Part shown: one piece after another, positions 24,377-34,254 of the stretch | Layout of the letters: each line of letters opens with the position of its first letter | How positions within the stretch are numbered: position 1 is the stretch's first letter | Source: JAPEKQ01 sp964516845 | GTDB taxonomy: Bacteria; Joyebacterota; Joyebacteria; Joyebacterales; Joyebacteraceae | Length of the DNA: 64,000 nt | NCBI GenBank assembly: GCA_964516845.1 | Contig: CAZEXP010000003.1 | Coordinates: 44,359-108,358 of the forward strand | Reading direction: 5' to 3' | Notes under the pieces: model-generated | What the model was told of the DNA's origin: nothing | The model's database searches: none | What the model saw: the letters and a program-made list of their open reading frames with translations, nothing else | Program-made: the position numbers and the translations under genes

Positions 24377-27226
24377 GTGGTCTTTTCGCGCAGCGCGGCA
24401 GGACGTGTGCGCACATCGCACAGCGGAGCGGCAGGGCGTATCGCTCTGACGCTCCTCCTCATGCTTCTCCAGGCACCGCCAGCACCGGCACTCCCGACCG
24501 TCCAACCCGGCTTCCACGCGCACGTCATCGTAGGCATGACTCCCGACAGTTCATTCCACGTGACCTGTGACGAGAACCCGCTCTACGATGACCCTGTGCA
24601 GTCCGACAGGCTGGGTATTCTCGACTTCGTGACGCTGGAGGACATGGAGGGATCGCCCGCCATCATATGGGTGGGCGTACCGGCGGCACCGGTGATCTCG
24701 AACGTCCGGATCTGTACGGTCAGCGACACGACGGCGCTCGTGTGCTGGAATACGGATCGACCGGCGACGTCATCGGTTGACTATGGCCTGACGTCGTCCT
24801 ACGGCATGAGCGCAACCGCCGCCGGCAGTGTCACAACAACTCACTTCGTCCGCATCAACGGACTCGCCGCGGAGACCCTCTACCATTATCGCGTCACATC
24901 GATCGACGCATTCGGGAATACGTCCCGTTCTCGCGACGACACGTTCGTCACCGATCCCCCCCACCTCAGGATCTCCAACGTCCGCGTCGAGGAGCTCAAG
25001 GCTCACTGCCTGGAGCTCACCTGGACGACGAACAAACCGTCCGACTCGCGCGCGGTCTACGGACTCGACGAGATGTGCGCGAACGCGACGCCGCTCGACC
25101 CTGAGCTCGTCAGCGAACACGCCATCCTCATCGAGGGGCTCGAACCGGGCACGACGTACCATATGCGTGCGTGGAGCACGGATACTGAAGGACAGGTTGC
25201 CATCTCGGCCGAGATGATCGCGACGACTCTCATGTCGTACCTCGAGATCACCGAGGTGACCGTCGTCGACACGACGTCGATGACCGCGACCGTCCGGTGG
25301 GAGACGGCCGTCAACGCCGTCTCTTCCATCGAATACGGAATCACGGAAGCGTACGGGCTTGTCCTCGAGGTCGACGAATCCTACTGCACGAACCATTACG
25401 CGGTGGTTGCCGGGCTCGAACAGGAGACCGACTACCACTTCCGCGTGCGCTGCGAGGACGCCACCGGCGACATCGTCAGTTCCGACGACCGGATGTTCCG
25501 GACGAAACACCCGAGCGACGACCATCTCGACATCTACAAGGTCATGCCGAAGTACATCGGCACCGAAGGCGCCATCATCGGGTGGATGTCGAACCTCCCG
25601 GCCTCGTCACGTGTGGAGTACGGCCCGACGGACGAGTACGGGCTCGAGGTGTTCGACGGCGCGTACGTGACGAGCCATGCTGTCGAGCTGTCGGATCTTG
25701 AGGAGAACACGACGTACCACTACCGGGTCACGTCGGAGAGTGAGTACGGGCTGGTGTCGGTCTCCGACGACGCGACGTTCACAACAGGGCTCTCCCCTCT
25801 CGAGATCCTCGACTTCGAGATCGAATCCGGTGTCTTGGCGCTGACGGTCAACTGGACGACGAACCGTCCCTCCGACTCCCGCGTGGAGTACGGCGAGGAC
25901 AACTCCTACGGATCGGTCACACCGCTCTCGCCGGAGCTTGTCACGGAACACTCGGTGCTGATCGATGACCTCCTGCCCAGCGAGCTCTACCACGTGCGCG
26001 CCTGGAGTATCGACGACTGGGGGCATGCGGCAAGCTCGGGCGACCGCACGGGAACAACGCTCCCTCCGGCGCTCGACATCTATTCGCTCGTCGTCACGGA
26101 CATCGGCATCACAACAGCGCGGGTGGAGTTCCAGACGTCGAACGCGGCGCAGTGTCTCGTCGAGTACGGATTCGGCGACTCGCTCGCGCTCGCCACGCCC
26201 GAGGAGCCGGACCCCGTCGTCTCTCACGGGTTTGACCTTGAAGGACTCGTCCCCGGCGCCTCCCACGTCTACCGCGTCGTGGCGACCGACTGCTACGGAC
26301 AGGGCGCGACGTCGGACGTGGCCTCCTTCGAAACGCAGCCGGTGGAGATTCAGATACCACCGTCGATCACCGAACTCGCGGTCCACGGAATCAGCGCGAG
26401 CACGGCCAGGCTCGCCTGGACGACCGACCGCCCGGCAACGTCCGAGGTGCAGTACGGATTCACGGCAGACTACTCATCGAGCGTGTACGATCCGGCGATG
26501 ACGACCGACCATGAGGTGATCCTGACGGGACTCGACCTCGAGAGCGTCTATCACTTCCGTGTCGCCTCCGAGGACGAGGACGGACTGAGAACCGAGACGG
26601 ACGACGACACGTTCTCGATCATCGATGCCGATGACGGGATGCCTCCCACAACTCCGGAGGTCTGCGGAGTGGTCTCCGAGGACGGCGCTCTGAGGATCGC
26701 CATGCCGCTGCCGTCGGAGTCTTCGGTCATCTCACATCGCGTCTACCGGAAGGCGGAGAGCGATCCGTTCTCCGAGATGATAGCGGAGGTGCCGATCTCG
26801 GCGAGTTCGTACGTCGACGGCGACATCGCGGACGGAGTCGAATACGAATACACGGTCTCGGCCATCGACCTCTGGGGAATGGAAAGCGCTCGGTCAACAC
26901 CCGTCGTCGGTCTTGCCGGCGCGGGAATGGACGCTCGCCTGTGGGTGTACCCCAACCCGATTCGCGGAGCGGCGACGCTGCGCGTGGCTCGCCCGCTCTC
27001 CGAATCGCAGACTCGCGGCGAGTCGTGGTCCTACACGATCCGGATCTTCGATGCGGCAGGTCGACTTGTCCGCACGATGTCGGCCCGCGGTGTTCGGGAT
27101 GCAGTGCAGAATGTCCTGTGGGACGCCCGCGACGAGCGGAGCGAGGTCGTATCGAGCGGTGTCTACTTCTGCGAGGTCGAGGCGGTCGGTTCCATGGCAC
27201 GGGCGAAGCTCATCGTCATCCGCTAG
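24377..27226 (+). CDS. Secreted multi-fibronectin-III protein with FlgD-type C-terminal domain
   Basis: The start is GTG 24377, preceded by AGGGAGAG. The 949-aa product has a signal peptide (ALTLLLMLLQAPPAPALP). Seven consecutive FN3/purple-acid-phosphatase-N-like modules of about 95 residues follow, each recognisable by an xxVxWxTxxPxxSxVxYG strand pair, then L-x-P-x-T-x-Y-H-x-R-V. An eighth, more divergent FN3 module (SHRVYRKAESDP, YEYTVSAIDLWG) follows. The end is FlgD-type (VYPNPIRGAATLRVARPL to RAKLIVIR). No catalytic domain is visible, so it is probably a surface adhesin or spacer protein. The modules vary too much for recent duplication. It converges on the SpoIIE gene with only 11 bases between stops and no obvious terminator. 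Confidence 0.88.
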   Translation: MVFSRSAAGRVRTSHSGAAGRIALTLLLMLLQAPPAPALPTVQPGFHAHVIVGMTPDSSFHVTCDENPLYDDPVQSDRLGILDFVTLEDMEGSPAIIWVGVPAAPVISNVRICTVSDTTALVCWNTDRPATSSVDYGLTSSYGMSATAAGSVTTTHFVRINGLAAETLYHYRVTSIDAFGNTSRSRDDTFVTDPPHLRISNVRVEELKAHCLELTWTTNKPSDSRAVYGLDEMCANATPLDPELVSEHAILIEGLEPGTTYHMRAWSTDTEGQVAISAEMIATTLMSYLEITEVTVVDTTSMTATVRWETAVNAVSSIEYGITEAYGLVLEVDESYCTNHYAVVAGLEQETDYHFRVRCEDATGDIVSSDDRMFRTKHPSDDHLDIYKVMPKYIGTEGAIIGWMSNLPASSRVEYGPTDEYGLEVFDGAYVTSHAVELSDLEENTTYHYRVTSESEYGLVSVSDDATFTTGLSPLEILDFEIESGVLALTVNWTTNRPSDSRVEYGEDNSYGSVTPLSPELVTEHSVLIDDLLPSELYHVRAWSIDDWGHAASSGDRTGTTLPPALDIYSLVVTDIGITTARVEFQTSNAAQCLVEYGFGDSLALATPEEPDPVVSHGFDLEGLVPGASHVYRVVATDCYGQGATSDVASFETQPVEIQIPPSITELAVHGISASTARLAWTTDRPATSEVQYGFTADYSSSVYDPAMTTDHEVILTGLDLESVYHFRVASEDEDGLRTETDDDTFSIIDADDGMPPTTPEVCGVVSEDGALRIAMPLPSESSVISHRVYRKAESDPFSEMIAEVPISASSYVDGDIADGVEYEYTVSAIDLWGMESARSTPVVGLAGAGMDARLWVYPNPIRGAATLRVARPLSESQTRGESWSYTIRIFDAAGRLVRTMSARGVRDAVQNVLWDARDERSEVVSSGVYFCEVEAVGSMARAKLIVIR

Positions 27227-27237
27227 CATCTCACCGA

Positions 27238-29316
27238 TCAGACGAACCCATCGTCATCAGGCTGACCATCTGCGGCTCCATCCCAACTCCTCAGCATGAT
27301 CAGGAACGTCATGTCGTCCTCCTGGGCGGCTCCGCCGACGAACGCGCGTACGTCCTCCATGAGACCGACTCGCATATCCCGGGCTGACGAAGTCAGGTGG
27401 CTCCTCGCGGAGTCGGCCAGACGCTCCTCTCCGTAGTAGTCACCTTTCTGATCCACCGCATCGGTGACGCCGTCGGTGTAGAGAACAAGCGCGCTGCCTG
27501 GAGGGATGGTCGTCTCGGCGGTCGTCCACACCTGATCACTCAACATGCCGACCGGAATGCCGGTGGCTCCGAGTTCATCGATGACGCCGCTGCTCACGAG
27601 GTATCCTGGGTTGTGTCCGGCGTTCGCATACGTCAGCGACCCGGTCTTCGTATCGAGCACCCCGTAGAAGAGCGTCGCGAAGAGCCCGCTCCGGGAGTCG
27701 CTCAGCATCCTCTTGTTGACGGCGGACATGACCTGCCCCGGATCGAAACCGTACTCCGCGGCGTACGTCTTCAGGAGCGTGCTCACGAGCGCCATGTAGA
27801 GCGCCGAAGAGACCCCCTTCCCCGAGACATCGGCGATCGCCAGACCGTACTTCCCGTCGCCGAGATCGATGATGTCGAAGAAGTCTCCTGACGCCTCTCG
27901 CGCCGACTCCAGCCACGCGGATGCCAGCCATCCCGGGATGTCCGGCGCCCGTTCGGGCAGCAGGCTGTTCTGGATCTCCTCGGCGAGCGCCAGTTCCTTC
28001 TTGAACCGCTCGACTTCAAGCGTCGTGAGGTAGATGTTCGCGCCGTGGAGCGCCGAGGCGATCTGGGCCGAGAGAGCCTGTACGGCCGGCAGGAGTTCGG
28101 AGACGTTCCCGCGGTCCCAGCGGCGGCCGAACGCGATGCCGCCAAGCGGTTCGCCTGTCTCACGATTGATGATGGGCGCCAGCACGAGATTGCGGCTCGC
28201 CACCTCCCCCCGGTCCCACGGAAGCGTCTCGCCCGGCCGGATGATGAACGACTCCGGGTACTGCTGAAGCCAGTCCCATATCCCCTCGGGGAGACTCTCC
28301 ATGCCGGCGGGCTCGCTGAGAACGAGTCTGTCAGGGAACAGACTGATCTCGAGCTTGCCGTACATCAGCATGTCGCCCGCGTGTCGTCTCAGAATGTCGC
28401 TGAGCGTCGAGGCATCGGGTGGAGCGTCCAGGATCGCCCTCGCGAGGCGCTCGAGGCGCTCGAGTTCGCGCGACCGCTGGATGTTGGTCTGGATGGCGTC
28501 GCTCATCCGGTGCGCGACGGCACTGGCCAGGAGTGTCCCGAGCATGAAGAACCCGAAGGCCCAGTAGCCGCCGACGACGAACAGGCCGGCCGCGAGGACC
28601 GCGAACGGATCGATGAGGAGCGGCCAGACCGTGGACTGGACGCTGAAGCGCCAGAGCATTCCACGGTCCTCACGCGAGAGCCCGAGCGAGCGCGAGTACG
28701 CGAAGAATGCGAGGAACGGGAAGTTGATGAGCCCCCAGACGAACGAACGGAAGACGGTCGAGACAACCGCCAGGAGCCCCACGGAGGCCACGAGTCCCGC
28801 GATGGGGATCGACCCCCCAAGCCATCGATAAGCGATGAGAGCGAGACCGCTCGCCGCGAGCTGCGCCGCGGCGTCCAGCGTGAATCCGCGAAGGCGCGCC
28901 CAGAAACCGCTCGGGCTCATCGAGTCCGAAACGCCCGTCACGAGACCGACGAGGGGGAACGGAAGCGCGAGCCAGAGCGCTGTCGGTCCGAGAATGAGCG
29001 CGGCGGCCCAGACGCATAGACCCTCGACGCTCCCGCTGTAGTCGGCGAATGTGCCCTGACGGATCTCGGTGACGGCGAAAAAGGAGAGGCGCCGCGACAG
29101 GTACATCAGAACGAACGTCACGGCGAACAGCGGCCAGTTCGCGGCGGCGACCGAGAGGTCGGTCTGCCGGACGAGCCAGATGAGCGAGAGAACGAGAAGC
29201 GGCGTGGAGTAGAACACGCCGAACACGTCGCCGATACAGACGGCGCGTTCCTGTCCCTCCATGTCGCGGAGCTCAGGCCTGACGAAGCAGGCGAAAGCCT
29301 CCAGCAGCCTCTCCAC
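27238..29316 (-). CDS. Membrane-bound SpoIIE/PP2C-type serine phosphatase with GAF-like sensor
   Basis: The start is GTG 29316 with CGGAG upstream. The 692-aa product has, in order: an N-terminal region with about seven hydrophobic segments (residues 30-260), a GAF-like middle, a coiled linker ending LAEEIQNSLLPERAPDIPG, and a complete SpoIIE/RsbU phosphatase domain. The metal-binding Asp motifs are all present: SGDFFDIIDLGDGKYGLAIAD, DVSGKGVSSALYMAL, NAGHNPGYLV, LVLYTDGVTDA and AQEDDMTFLIM. Family members dephosphorylate anti-sigma-antagonist proteins in partner-switching stress pathways. No anti-sigma, STAS or sigma gene lies nearby, so the pathway is unknown. It is transcribed from its own promoter, divergent from the ZU5-like lipoprotein gene. 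Confidence 0.9.
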   Translation of the reverse strand: MERLLEAFACFVRPELRDMEGQERAVCIGDVFGVFYSTPLLVLSLIWLVRQTDLSVAAANWPLFAVTFVLMYLSRRLSFFAVTEIRQGTFADYSGSVEGLCVWAAALILGPTALWLALPFPLVGLVTGVSDSMSPSGFWARLRGFTLDAAAQLAASGLALIAYRWLGGSIPIAGLVASVGLLAVVSTVFRSFVWGLINFPFLAFFAYSRSLGLSREDRGMLWRFSVQSTVWPLLIDPFAVLAAGLFVVGGYWAFGFFMLGTLLASAVAHRMSDAIQTNIQRSRELERLERLARAILDAPPDASTLSDILRRHAGDMLMYGKLEISLFPDRLVLSEPAGMESLPEGIWDWLQQYPESFIIRPGETLPWDRGEVASRNLVLAPIINRETGEPLGGIAFGRRWDRGNVSELLPAVQALSAQIASALHGANIYLTTLEVERFKKELALAEEIQNSLLPERAPDIPGWLASAWLESAREASGDFFDIIDLGDGKYGLAIADVSGKGVSSALYMALVSTLLKTYAAEYGFDPGQVMSAVNKRMLSDSRSGLFATLFYGVLDTKTGSLTYANAGHNPGYLVSSGVIDELGATGIPVGMLSDQVWTTAETTIPPGSALVLYTDGVTDAVDQKGDYYGEERLADSARSHLTSSARDMRVGLMEDVRAFVGGAAQEDDMTFLIMLRSWDGAADGQPDDDGFV

Positions 29317-29366
29317 GTGCGCTCCGTTCGTTCATCGTGTGATCCGATGGGGCACCACAGCACCCT

Positions 29367-29395
29367 ACTATGCCCTTCATGCTGGAACGAGTCAA
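29367..29395 (-). promoter_or_regulatory. Promoter for the SpoIIE phosphatase gene
   Basis: On the minus strand TTGACT (29390-29395), 17 bases, CATAGT (29367-29372). Confidence 0.6.
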
Positions 29396-29404
29396 GACCG
29401 AGCG

Positions 29405-29434
29405 TTGACCAACATCTGCAAATCACGCTATACT
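29405..29434 (+). promoter_or_regulatory. Promoter for the ZU5-like lipoprotein
   Basis: TTGACC (29405-29410), an 18-base spacer, TATACT (29429-29434). Confidence 0.75.
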
Positions 29435-29546
29435 GCCGCGGCTTCTCAGTCGAGTGCCGATCCCGTGAATGTGGACGGCGCGCTCGTTGCTCATCGCCGG
29501 GAGGACGTGTGAGCAACGTTGTGCGCCCCAGATGAAGGAGAGCATC

Positions 29547-30710
29547 ATGAAGCGTCTGCTGCTTCTGCTCATCGTCCTGACCATGTCCGTCGCGCTGGTC
29601 GCCGGTTGTTCCTCGAGCGGCGGCTCCGGACCGGACGACAACGACAACGAGCCTGCCGAGGGCGCCATCGGACCCGCCGGCGGCGGCATCGAACTCGACG
29701 GCCAGGCAAGACTCGACGTGCCCGTCGGCGCTCTGAACGACACGATCAACTTCACGATGGAGGAGAACGACTCCCCCACCGCGCCGCCGACCGGCAAGGA
29801 TTTCTGCTCGGACTGCGTCTCGATCGGCCCCTCGGGGACGAACTTCAACATCCCGGCGACGGTCACCGTCGAATACGACCCGGGCGATCTCGGCGGCGCC
29901 GATGAGGCCGATGTCGTCATCTACACGGACGACGGACGCGGCTGGACCGCGCTCACGACAACGGTCGACGAAGGCGACAATGAGGCCTCTGCCCAGATCA
30001 ACCATCTCTCCGACTTCGCTGCGATGGTCGACACGACGTCAGGCGGGCCGCAGGCCGACGGCGTGTTCGCCGCGCTCAAGATCGCTCGAGGGATCACGTA
30101 CATGGAGTTCGCCTCTCGCGACTCCATGGTCATCATGAGCGATTTCCTGATGGCCTGGTTCGACAGTACCGTGGCGCCCTGCAGCCCCGCGCGCCCCATC
30201 ATGGTCGACAGCGTCTGGTGTGAGAACGGCGCCGTCTACCCGCTCGAGTGGAGCGCGATAGAGACCACGTACAAGTACGTGCAGTGGCCCATGAGCGTGT
30301 TCCTCGAAGAGGACGAGACGTACACATACCACGTCGATGGGGGCAGCGATGCCCCGGACCTGACGGTCTCGATCGACTTCCCGGAGTCGACCCCATACAT
30401 CGTCGATCCCGTCAACCAGGACGTCGTGTCGCGCTCCGGCTTCACCGTGACATGGGAAGGCTCTGAGGGGTCCGGCGACGTCCACCTTGGCATCATTCCG
30501 GCCGGCGGGACCGGGAACGGCGTGTACGTGGTGACCGCCAACGACGGGAGCCACACGTTCACGTCCGGCGATCTGAGCGGCGTACCGTCCGGACAGGCGG
30601 CCATCACGCTCAACTACTTCAACTACGAGAATATCGACGCGCCGGGCTATGACGAGAACAGCTACATCGAGGCGAAGGTCACGCACGGTGTCGTTGTCAC
30701 GATCCAGTAG
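29547..30710 (+). CDS. Lipoprotein with ZU5-like domain
   Basis: The start is ATG 29547 with AAGGAGA upstream. The 387-aa product has a lipoprotein signal (MKRLLLLLIVLTMSVALVAGC) and then a Ser/Gly/Asp linker. Residues about 45-155 (GPAGGGIELDGQARLDVPVGAL, INFTMEEND, VSIGPSGTNFNIPATVTVEYDP) follow the ZU5-like pattern, in which GGxI and a DVPxGAL turn precede a beta-sandwich; this module is common in bacterial surface lipoproteins. The second half is another beta-rich part (YIVDPVNQDVVSRSGFTVTW) resembling an Ig-like fold. It ends VTHGVVVTIQ with none of the three C-terminal tails, as expected for a lipid-anchored protein. Function unknown. Confidence 0.8.
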   Translation: MKRLLLLLIVLTMSVALVAGCSSSGGSGPDDNDNEPAEGAIGPAGGGIELDGQARLDVPVGALNDTINFTMEENDSPTAPPTGKDFCSDCVSIGPSGTNFNIPATVTVEYDPGDLGGADEADVVIYTDDGRGWTALTTTVDEGDNEASAQINHLSDFAAMVDTTSGGPQADGVFAALKIARGITYMEFASRDSMVIMSDFLMAWFDSTVAPCSPARPIMVDSVWCENGAVYPLEWSAIETTYKYVQWPMSVFLEEDETYTYHVDGGSDAPDLTVSIDFPESTPYIVDPVNQDVVSRSGFTVTWEGSEGSGDVHLGIIPAGGTGNGVYVVTANDGSHTFTSGDLSGVPSGQAAITLNYFNYENIDAPGYDENSYIEAKVTHGVVVTIQ

Positions 30711-30782
30711 CACCGACCCGTCGAGCCCGGGCGGCGGATGCACGCGCCCGGCGAGATGCCGACCGCTGCAGGGCACCGGAAG

Positions 30783-30820
30783 AGAAGAAGCCCCGCGGGA
30801 ATCCCCGCGGGGCTTCTTCT
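30783..30820 (+). terminator. Terminator after the ZU5-like lipoprotein gene
   Basis: A perfect 17-bp stem, AGAAGAAGCCCCGCGGG / CCCGCGGGGCTTCTTCT, with loop AATC. The 3' arm ends in a T-rich run. Confidence 0.9.
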
Positions 30821-30857
30821 CGCGGGCTTCGCCCGGGCGCCCCCGCTCAAAGGAGAC

Positions 30858-30886
30858 TTGACGGAACTGCCCGCCGGAAGTAGAGT
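30858..30886 (+). promoter_or_regulatory. Promoter for the beta-helix protein at 30944
   Basis: TTGACG (30858-30863), 17 bases, TAGAGT (30881-30886). Confidence 0.7.
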
Positions 30887-30943
30887 TGAAGATGTGGTCG
30901 ACATCCCCCCATTGCGACTCGCCTCCGACACTTGAGGAGGCTC

Positions 30944-32278
30944 ATGTTGAATCGCTATCCCATTCTCGCAGTTCTCTCGCTGATACTGCTTGCGTCGTGT
31001 GCAACGGCGGTGACGTATCGTGTGAACGTCGCCGGCGGGGCCGACTTTGTGGCGATCGGGCCGGCCGTCGCGGTCGCGGACTCGGGTGACGTCATTACGG
31101 TCGCTCCCGGAACCTACATCGGCCCCGACAACCGCGAGATCAACTTCATGGGCAAGGACCTCACGCTGATGTCCGAAGCCGGGGCCGAGTTCACGATCAT
31201 CGACCTGGACCGGCAGGGACGGGCATTCCTCTTCACGGGCGGCGAGAGCCGCTACTCGATCATCGACGGATTCACCATCACGAAGGGCCGGACGGACATG
31301 GGTGGAGCCATGTTCTGCGCGGGCTCCGACCCCGTTATCCATGCCTGTGTCTTCGACGACAACTACGCGAACGACTTCGGTGGAGCGATCTACCTCGGCA
31401 CGAACTCCGAGGCCGAGGTCGCCGAGTGTCGTTTCGTGGACAACTATGCCGAGCGCTACGGCGGAGGCATCTACTGCCTGCAGTCGGCGCCGCGCATCCG
31501 ATGGAACACGTTCGAGAACAACCGGGCCGAGTTCAACGGCGGAGCGATCTCCTGCAAGGAGGGCAGCTGGGCGTCGATCTCGAGCTGTGAGTTCCGCGAA
31601 AACTGGTCCGGCGAGCTCGGTGGAGCCATCTATTGCGGGCAGACGGGAAGCCCCGGGGGACGCGCACCGGGACCCGATCGGATCTCCGGCACGGTCGTGA
31701 AGAACAGCTCGTTCTACGAGAACGAATCGGAGCGCGGAGGCGGCCTCTACATCAACGCCTTCTCGGAGGTGCTCGTCGACCACAACCTGTTCGTCCGGAA
31801 CATCGGGACGATCGCCGGCGGCGGTCTCTACGCGGAGACCAGCTGGGAGCACGTCCCGACGGTCTACTCCTGCACGTTCGTGTACAACCACTCCCCGGGC
31901 GGCGCCATCTACTCGGACGGCGGCGTGGAGCAGAACCACATGACTCTCGCCCGCTGCATTATCGCCTTCACGACGCCGGACCTGACGGGACGCGCGCTCA
32001 CGCGGGAACCCGGCTCGTGGCTCGAGACCATCCACACGATCACGTTCGACAACGGCGGCAGCGATGACCTTCCGAGTTCCGTCGAGTGTCTCATCGGCGT
32101 CGACCCGCGCTTCTGCGATGTGTCGACGGACTACTACTACCTCTGCGCCAACTCGCCCGGTCTCGCTGACTTCAACGACTACGGGCAGTACATCGGCACG
32201 TACCGCAGCGCATGCGGCGAGTGCAGTTCGCCCGTCCGGCAGGTCTCGTGGGGCGCGATCAAGGCGCTCTATCGCTGA
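30944..32278 (+). CDS. Exported right-handed beta-helix protein with WG-IKA C-terminal tail
   Basis: The start is ATG 30944, with GAGGAGG four bases upstream. The 444-aa product begins MLNRYPILAVLSLILLASC, which could be a lipoprotein signal (LASC) or an ordinary one cut after ATA. It then has RVNVAGGADFVAIGPAVAVA, the N-cap of pectate-lyase-like beta-helices. About eight rungs follow with the pattern GGAIYxxxxSxxxVxxCxFxxNxA. No lyase active-site residues can be assigned. The end is VRQVSWGAIKALYR, so it belongs to the seven-member tail group rather than the FlgD-type group used by the other beta-helix protein at 9497. That is useful evidence that the tail is independent of the fold. Confidence 0.87.
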   Translation: MLNRYPILAVLSLILLASCATAVTYRVNVAGGADFVAIGPAVAVADSGDVITVAPGTYIGPDNREINFMGKDLTLMSEAGAEFTIIDLDRQGRAFLFTGGESRYSIIDGFTITKGRTDMGGAMFCAGSDPVIHACVFDDNYANDFGGAIYLGTNSEAEVAECRFVDNYAERYGGGIYCLQSAPRIRWNTFENNRAEFNGGAISCKEGSWASISSCEFRENWSGELGGAIYCGQTGSPGGRAPGPDRISGTVVKNSSFYENESERGGGLYINAFSEVLVDHNLFVRNIGTIAGGGLYAETSWEHVPTVYSCTFVYNHSPGGAIYSDGGVEQNHMTLARCIIAFTTPDLTGRALTREPGSWLETIHTITFDNGGSDDLPSSVECLIGVDPRFCDVSTDYYYLCANSPGLADFNDYGQYIGTYRSACGECSSPVRQVSWGAIKALYR

Positions 32279-32323
32279 CGCGGGCACGGCCTCGCGCCGA
32301 CAGCACGACACAACAGAACGAGA

Positions 32324-32351
32324 AAGAGCCCGGCCTCATGGCCGGGCTCTT
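32324..32351 (+). terminator. Terminator after the beta-helix gene (also faces the ABC permease gene)
   Basis: A perfect 12-bp stem, AAGAGCCCGGCC / GGCCGGGCTCTT, with loop TCAT, followed by CTGTTTGG. Confidence 0.85.
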
Positions 32352-32400
32352 CTGTTTGGAATGTTGTGTTGCGAGCGCAGTGCTGCGAGCGCGCCGAGAC

Positions 32401-34254
32401 CTACCGCATCGCCGGCAGGAGTTCGGCGTTCGCCTCGTCCGTCGGGAGCGACTCCGTCCTCTCGAGCGCGCGGATCGCGGCCAGATAGAGCAGACCGCAC
32501 ACGATGATACAGAGCCCCCAGACGGTAGCTTCGCCACCGGGAAGCCGGCCGGGCAGCTCGCGGATGAAGATCATCGCCGCGCCGGAGGCGGCGAAGATGT
32601 CCAGGCGATGGGACATCACCAGCAGGTACTGCCCGATGTGGACGGCCATGAGGAGCGCCAGCATCCCACCGAACGTACTTTTCTTCACGCGTTCACGAAT
32701 GCCGGCCCGCAGAGGGCGGTACGCAACGATGAGCGGCAGGATCCAGAGCACGTGCAATACGACCATGATGACGGGGAAGGCCGGACCGGCCGGTCGCGGC
32801 GCGAGTTCCGGATAGTCCGCGGTCAGCGCCATGCCTCCCTCCCTCACGCGGCTGCTCCCGTCGGAGGCGCGGGTGAGATACCGCGCCTGGAGTTCGTCCG
32901 CCGCAATGTCCTCTCCATAGACGGCGCTCACAGCGCGGCTCAGCTGGAGCGCGACGAACTCGGGCGAGCTGTCCGGGTCGACCGCGAACGGCGAGTAGAC
33001 GGCAGCGACCCCGTCCTTCCAGATCGGGATGGGTCGCGGCTCGGCCCCCTCTCCCCACGGGCTCGAAACAGCCGGCAGGACGCCGTCGGGTGAGACTTTG
33101 CAGTGCGCAACCGGAACGCGGACGAAGTGCGCCGAGTCGCCTCGCTCAAAGGATATGAACTCGATGAGTTCCCGTGACGACGCCCTGGCGTCACCCCAGA
33201 TCACGCCGACGCCGTATCCGATCGAGAGCGCGACAACGAACGGAATCACGGCGGCAACGAAGACCCGTGCGCGACTGACGGGCCAGGGATCGACCTTGAA
33301 CAGCCGTCTGGGGATCAGGGCCGTGAACGCCACGAACATGTACGCCGTGATCGCGAGGAGCATGAAGCGGATGGCTTCTCCTCCGGCCGCCGCGTGCTTG
33401 AATCCCGAGAGCCCGAAACCCGCCGCGAGCACGGACGGGTATCCCAGGAACGAGCTCGCCCACGGCTTGTTGATGACGCTGAAGTAGATCGTCCAGTTGA
33501 GCAGCAGATGGTAGACGGGACCGCGCCCCGAACCGCGACGCTTGAGGACGAGGTCCGAGTCGTGTCGCGTGCTGCGCGCGCCGGACGTTGGAGCCACGAG
33601 ATCGAACGACTGCGGCAGCCTCCCGTAGGTCCACCGGCCGAGGAACCACGCGCCCGGCAGGAGCACGACACACCAGTAGATCGGCACGAAGATCAGCAGC
33701 GAGAGCACCAGGAGGGCCGCGACGATGAGACTGAATACAGCCAGACCGTCTCCCCTCGCCGCGCTCAACCGTGACATCTCGGGCCGGATGGACTGAAGCA
33801 CCACGCCGACGAACCAGACCATGCACAGCGCAGGAAACGCCACGCCGAGGACGGAGCCGGGCGTCACGCCGAAGTCCGACCCGATCTCGCCATAGAGCCA
33901 GGCAGCGATGCCGGCCGCCGCGGCCACGACGACGCCGGCGACGGCGGTCGACCAGATCAGCGTGCTGAGAGTGTGAGCGAGCCAGAGCGCGCGGGTCGGG
34001 ATCGGGAGCGTGATGTCCAGCGGTCTGTATCTCCGGTCGACGGCGACGAACCCGAGAAACGCCATGGCGGGAAGAGCCACGACAACAACGGCGATGACGC
34101 GGGTAATGGCCGCGAGATGGCCCGCCCCGATATCCGTGAGCGCGCGGAGGAGCCCCACCGTGTTGAGGAGCGCCGTCGAGCCGATCACGGAGAAGAACAG
34201 CCACCTCATGACGGCCCCTCGAGCAGGGTCGCGCTTGAGAAGCGATCCGATCAT
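32401..34254 (-). CDS. ABC-2-type membrane protein with large extracytoplasmic domain
   Basis: The start is ATG 34254, which overlaps the ATPase stop (ATGA); GGGAGG is upstream inside the ATPase gene. The 617-aa inner-membrane protein has about ten hydrophobic segments (for example VIAVVVVALPAMAFLGFVAV, VAGVVVAAAAGIAAWLYGE, VFAAVIPFVVALSIGYGVGV). Between the later ones lies a polar stretch of about 150 residues (roughly 390-540; WGDARASSRELIEFISFERG onward), probably outside the membrane. It is transcribed with a CcmA-type ATPase and a GntR regulator, so it is the membrane half of an exporter. Family size and context resemble YtrABC-type systems induced by cell-wall stress, but the permease is unusually long and the cargo is unknown. 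Confidence 0.8.
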   Translation of the reverse strand: MIGSLLKRDPARGAVMRWLFFSVIGSTALLNTVGLLRALTDIGAGHLAAITRVIAVVVVALPAMAFLGFVAVDRRYRPLDITLPIPTRALWLAHTLSTLIWSTAVAGVVVAAAAGIAAWLYGEIGSDFGVTPGSVLGVAFPALCMVWFVGVVLQSIRPEMSRLSAARGDGLAVFSLIVAALLVLSLLIFVPIYWCVVLLPGAWFLGRWTYGRLPQSFDLVAPTSGARSTRHDSDLVLKRRGSGRGPVYHLLLNWTIYFSVINKPWASSFLGYPSVLAAGFGLSGFKHAAAGGEAIRFMLLAITAYMFVAFTALIPRRLFKVDPWPVSRARVFVAAVIPFVVALSIGYGVGVIWGDARASSRELIEFISFERGDSAHFVRVPVAHCKVSPDGVLPAVSSPWGEGAEPRPIPIWKDGVAAVYSPFAVDPDSSPEFVALQLSRAVSAVYGEDIAADELQARYLTRASDGSSRVREGGMALTADYPELAPRPAGPAFPVIMVVLHVLWILPLIVAYRPLRAGIRERVKKSTFGGMLALLMAVHIGQYLLVMSHRLDIFAASGAAMIFIRELPGRLPGGEATVWGLCIIVCGLLYLAAIRALERTESLPTDEANAELLPAMR

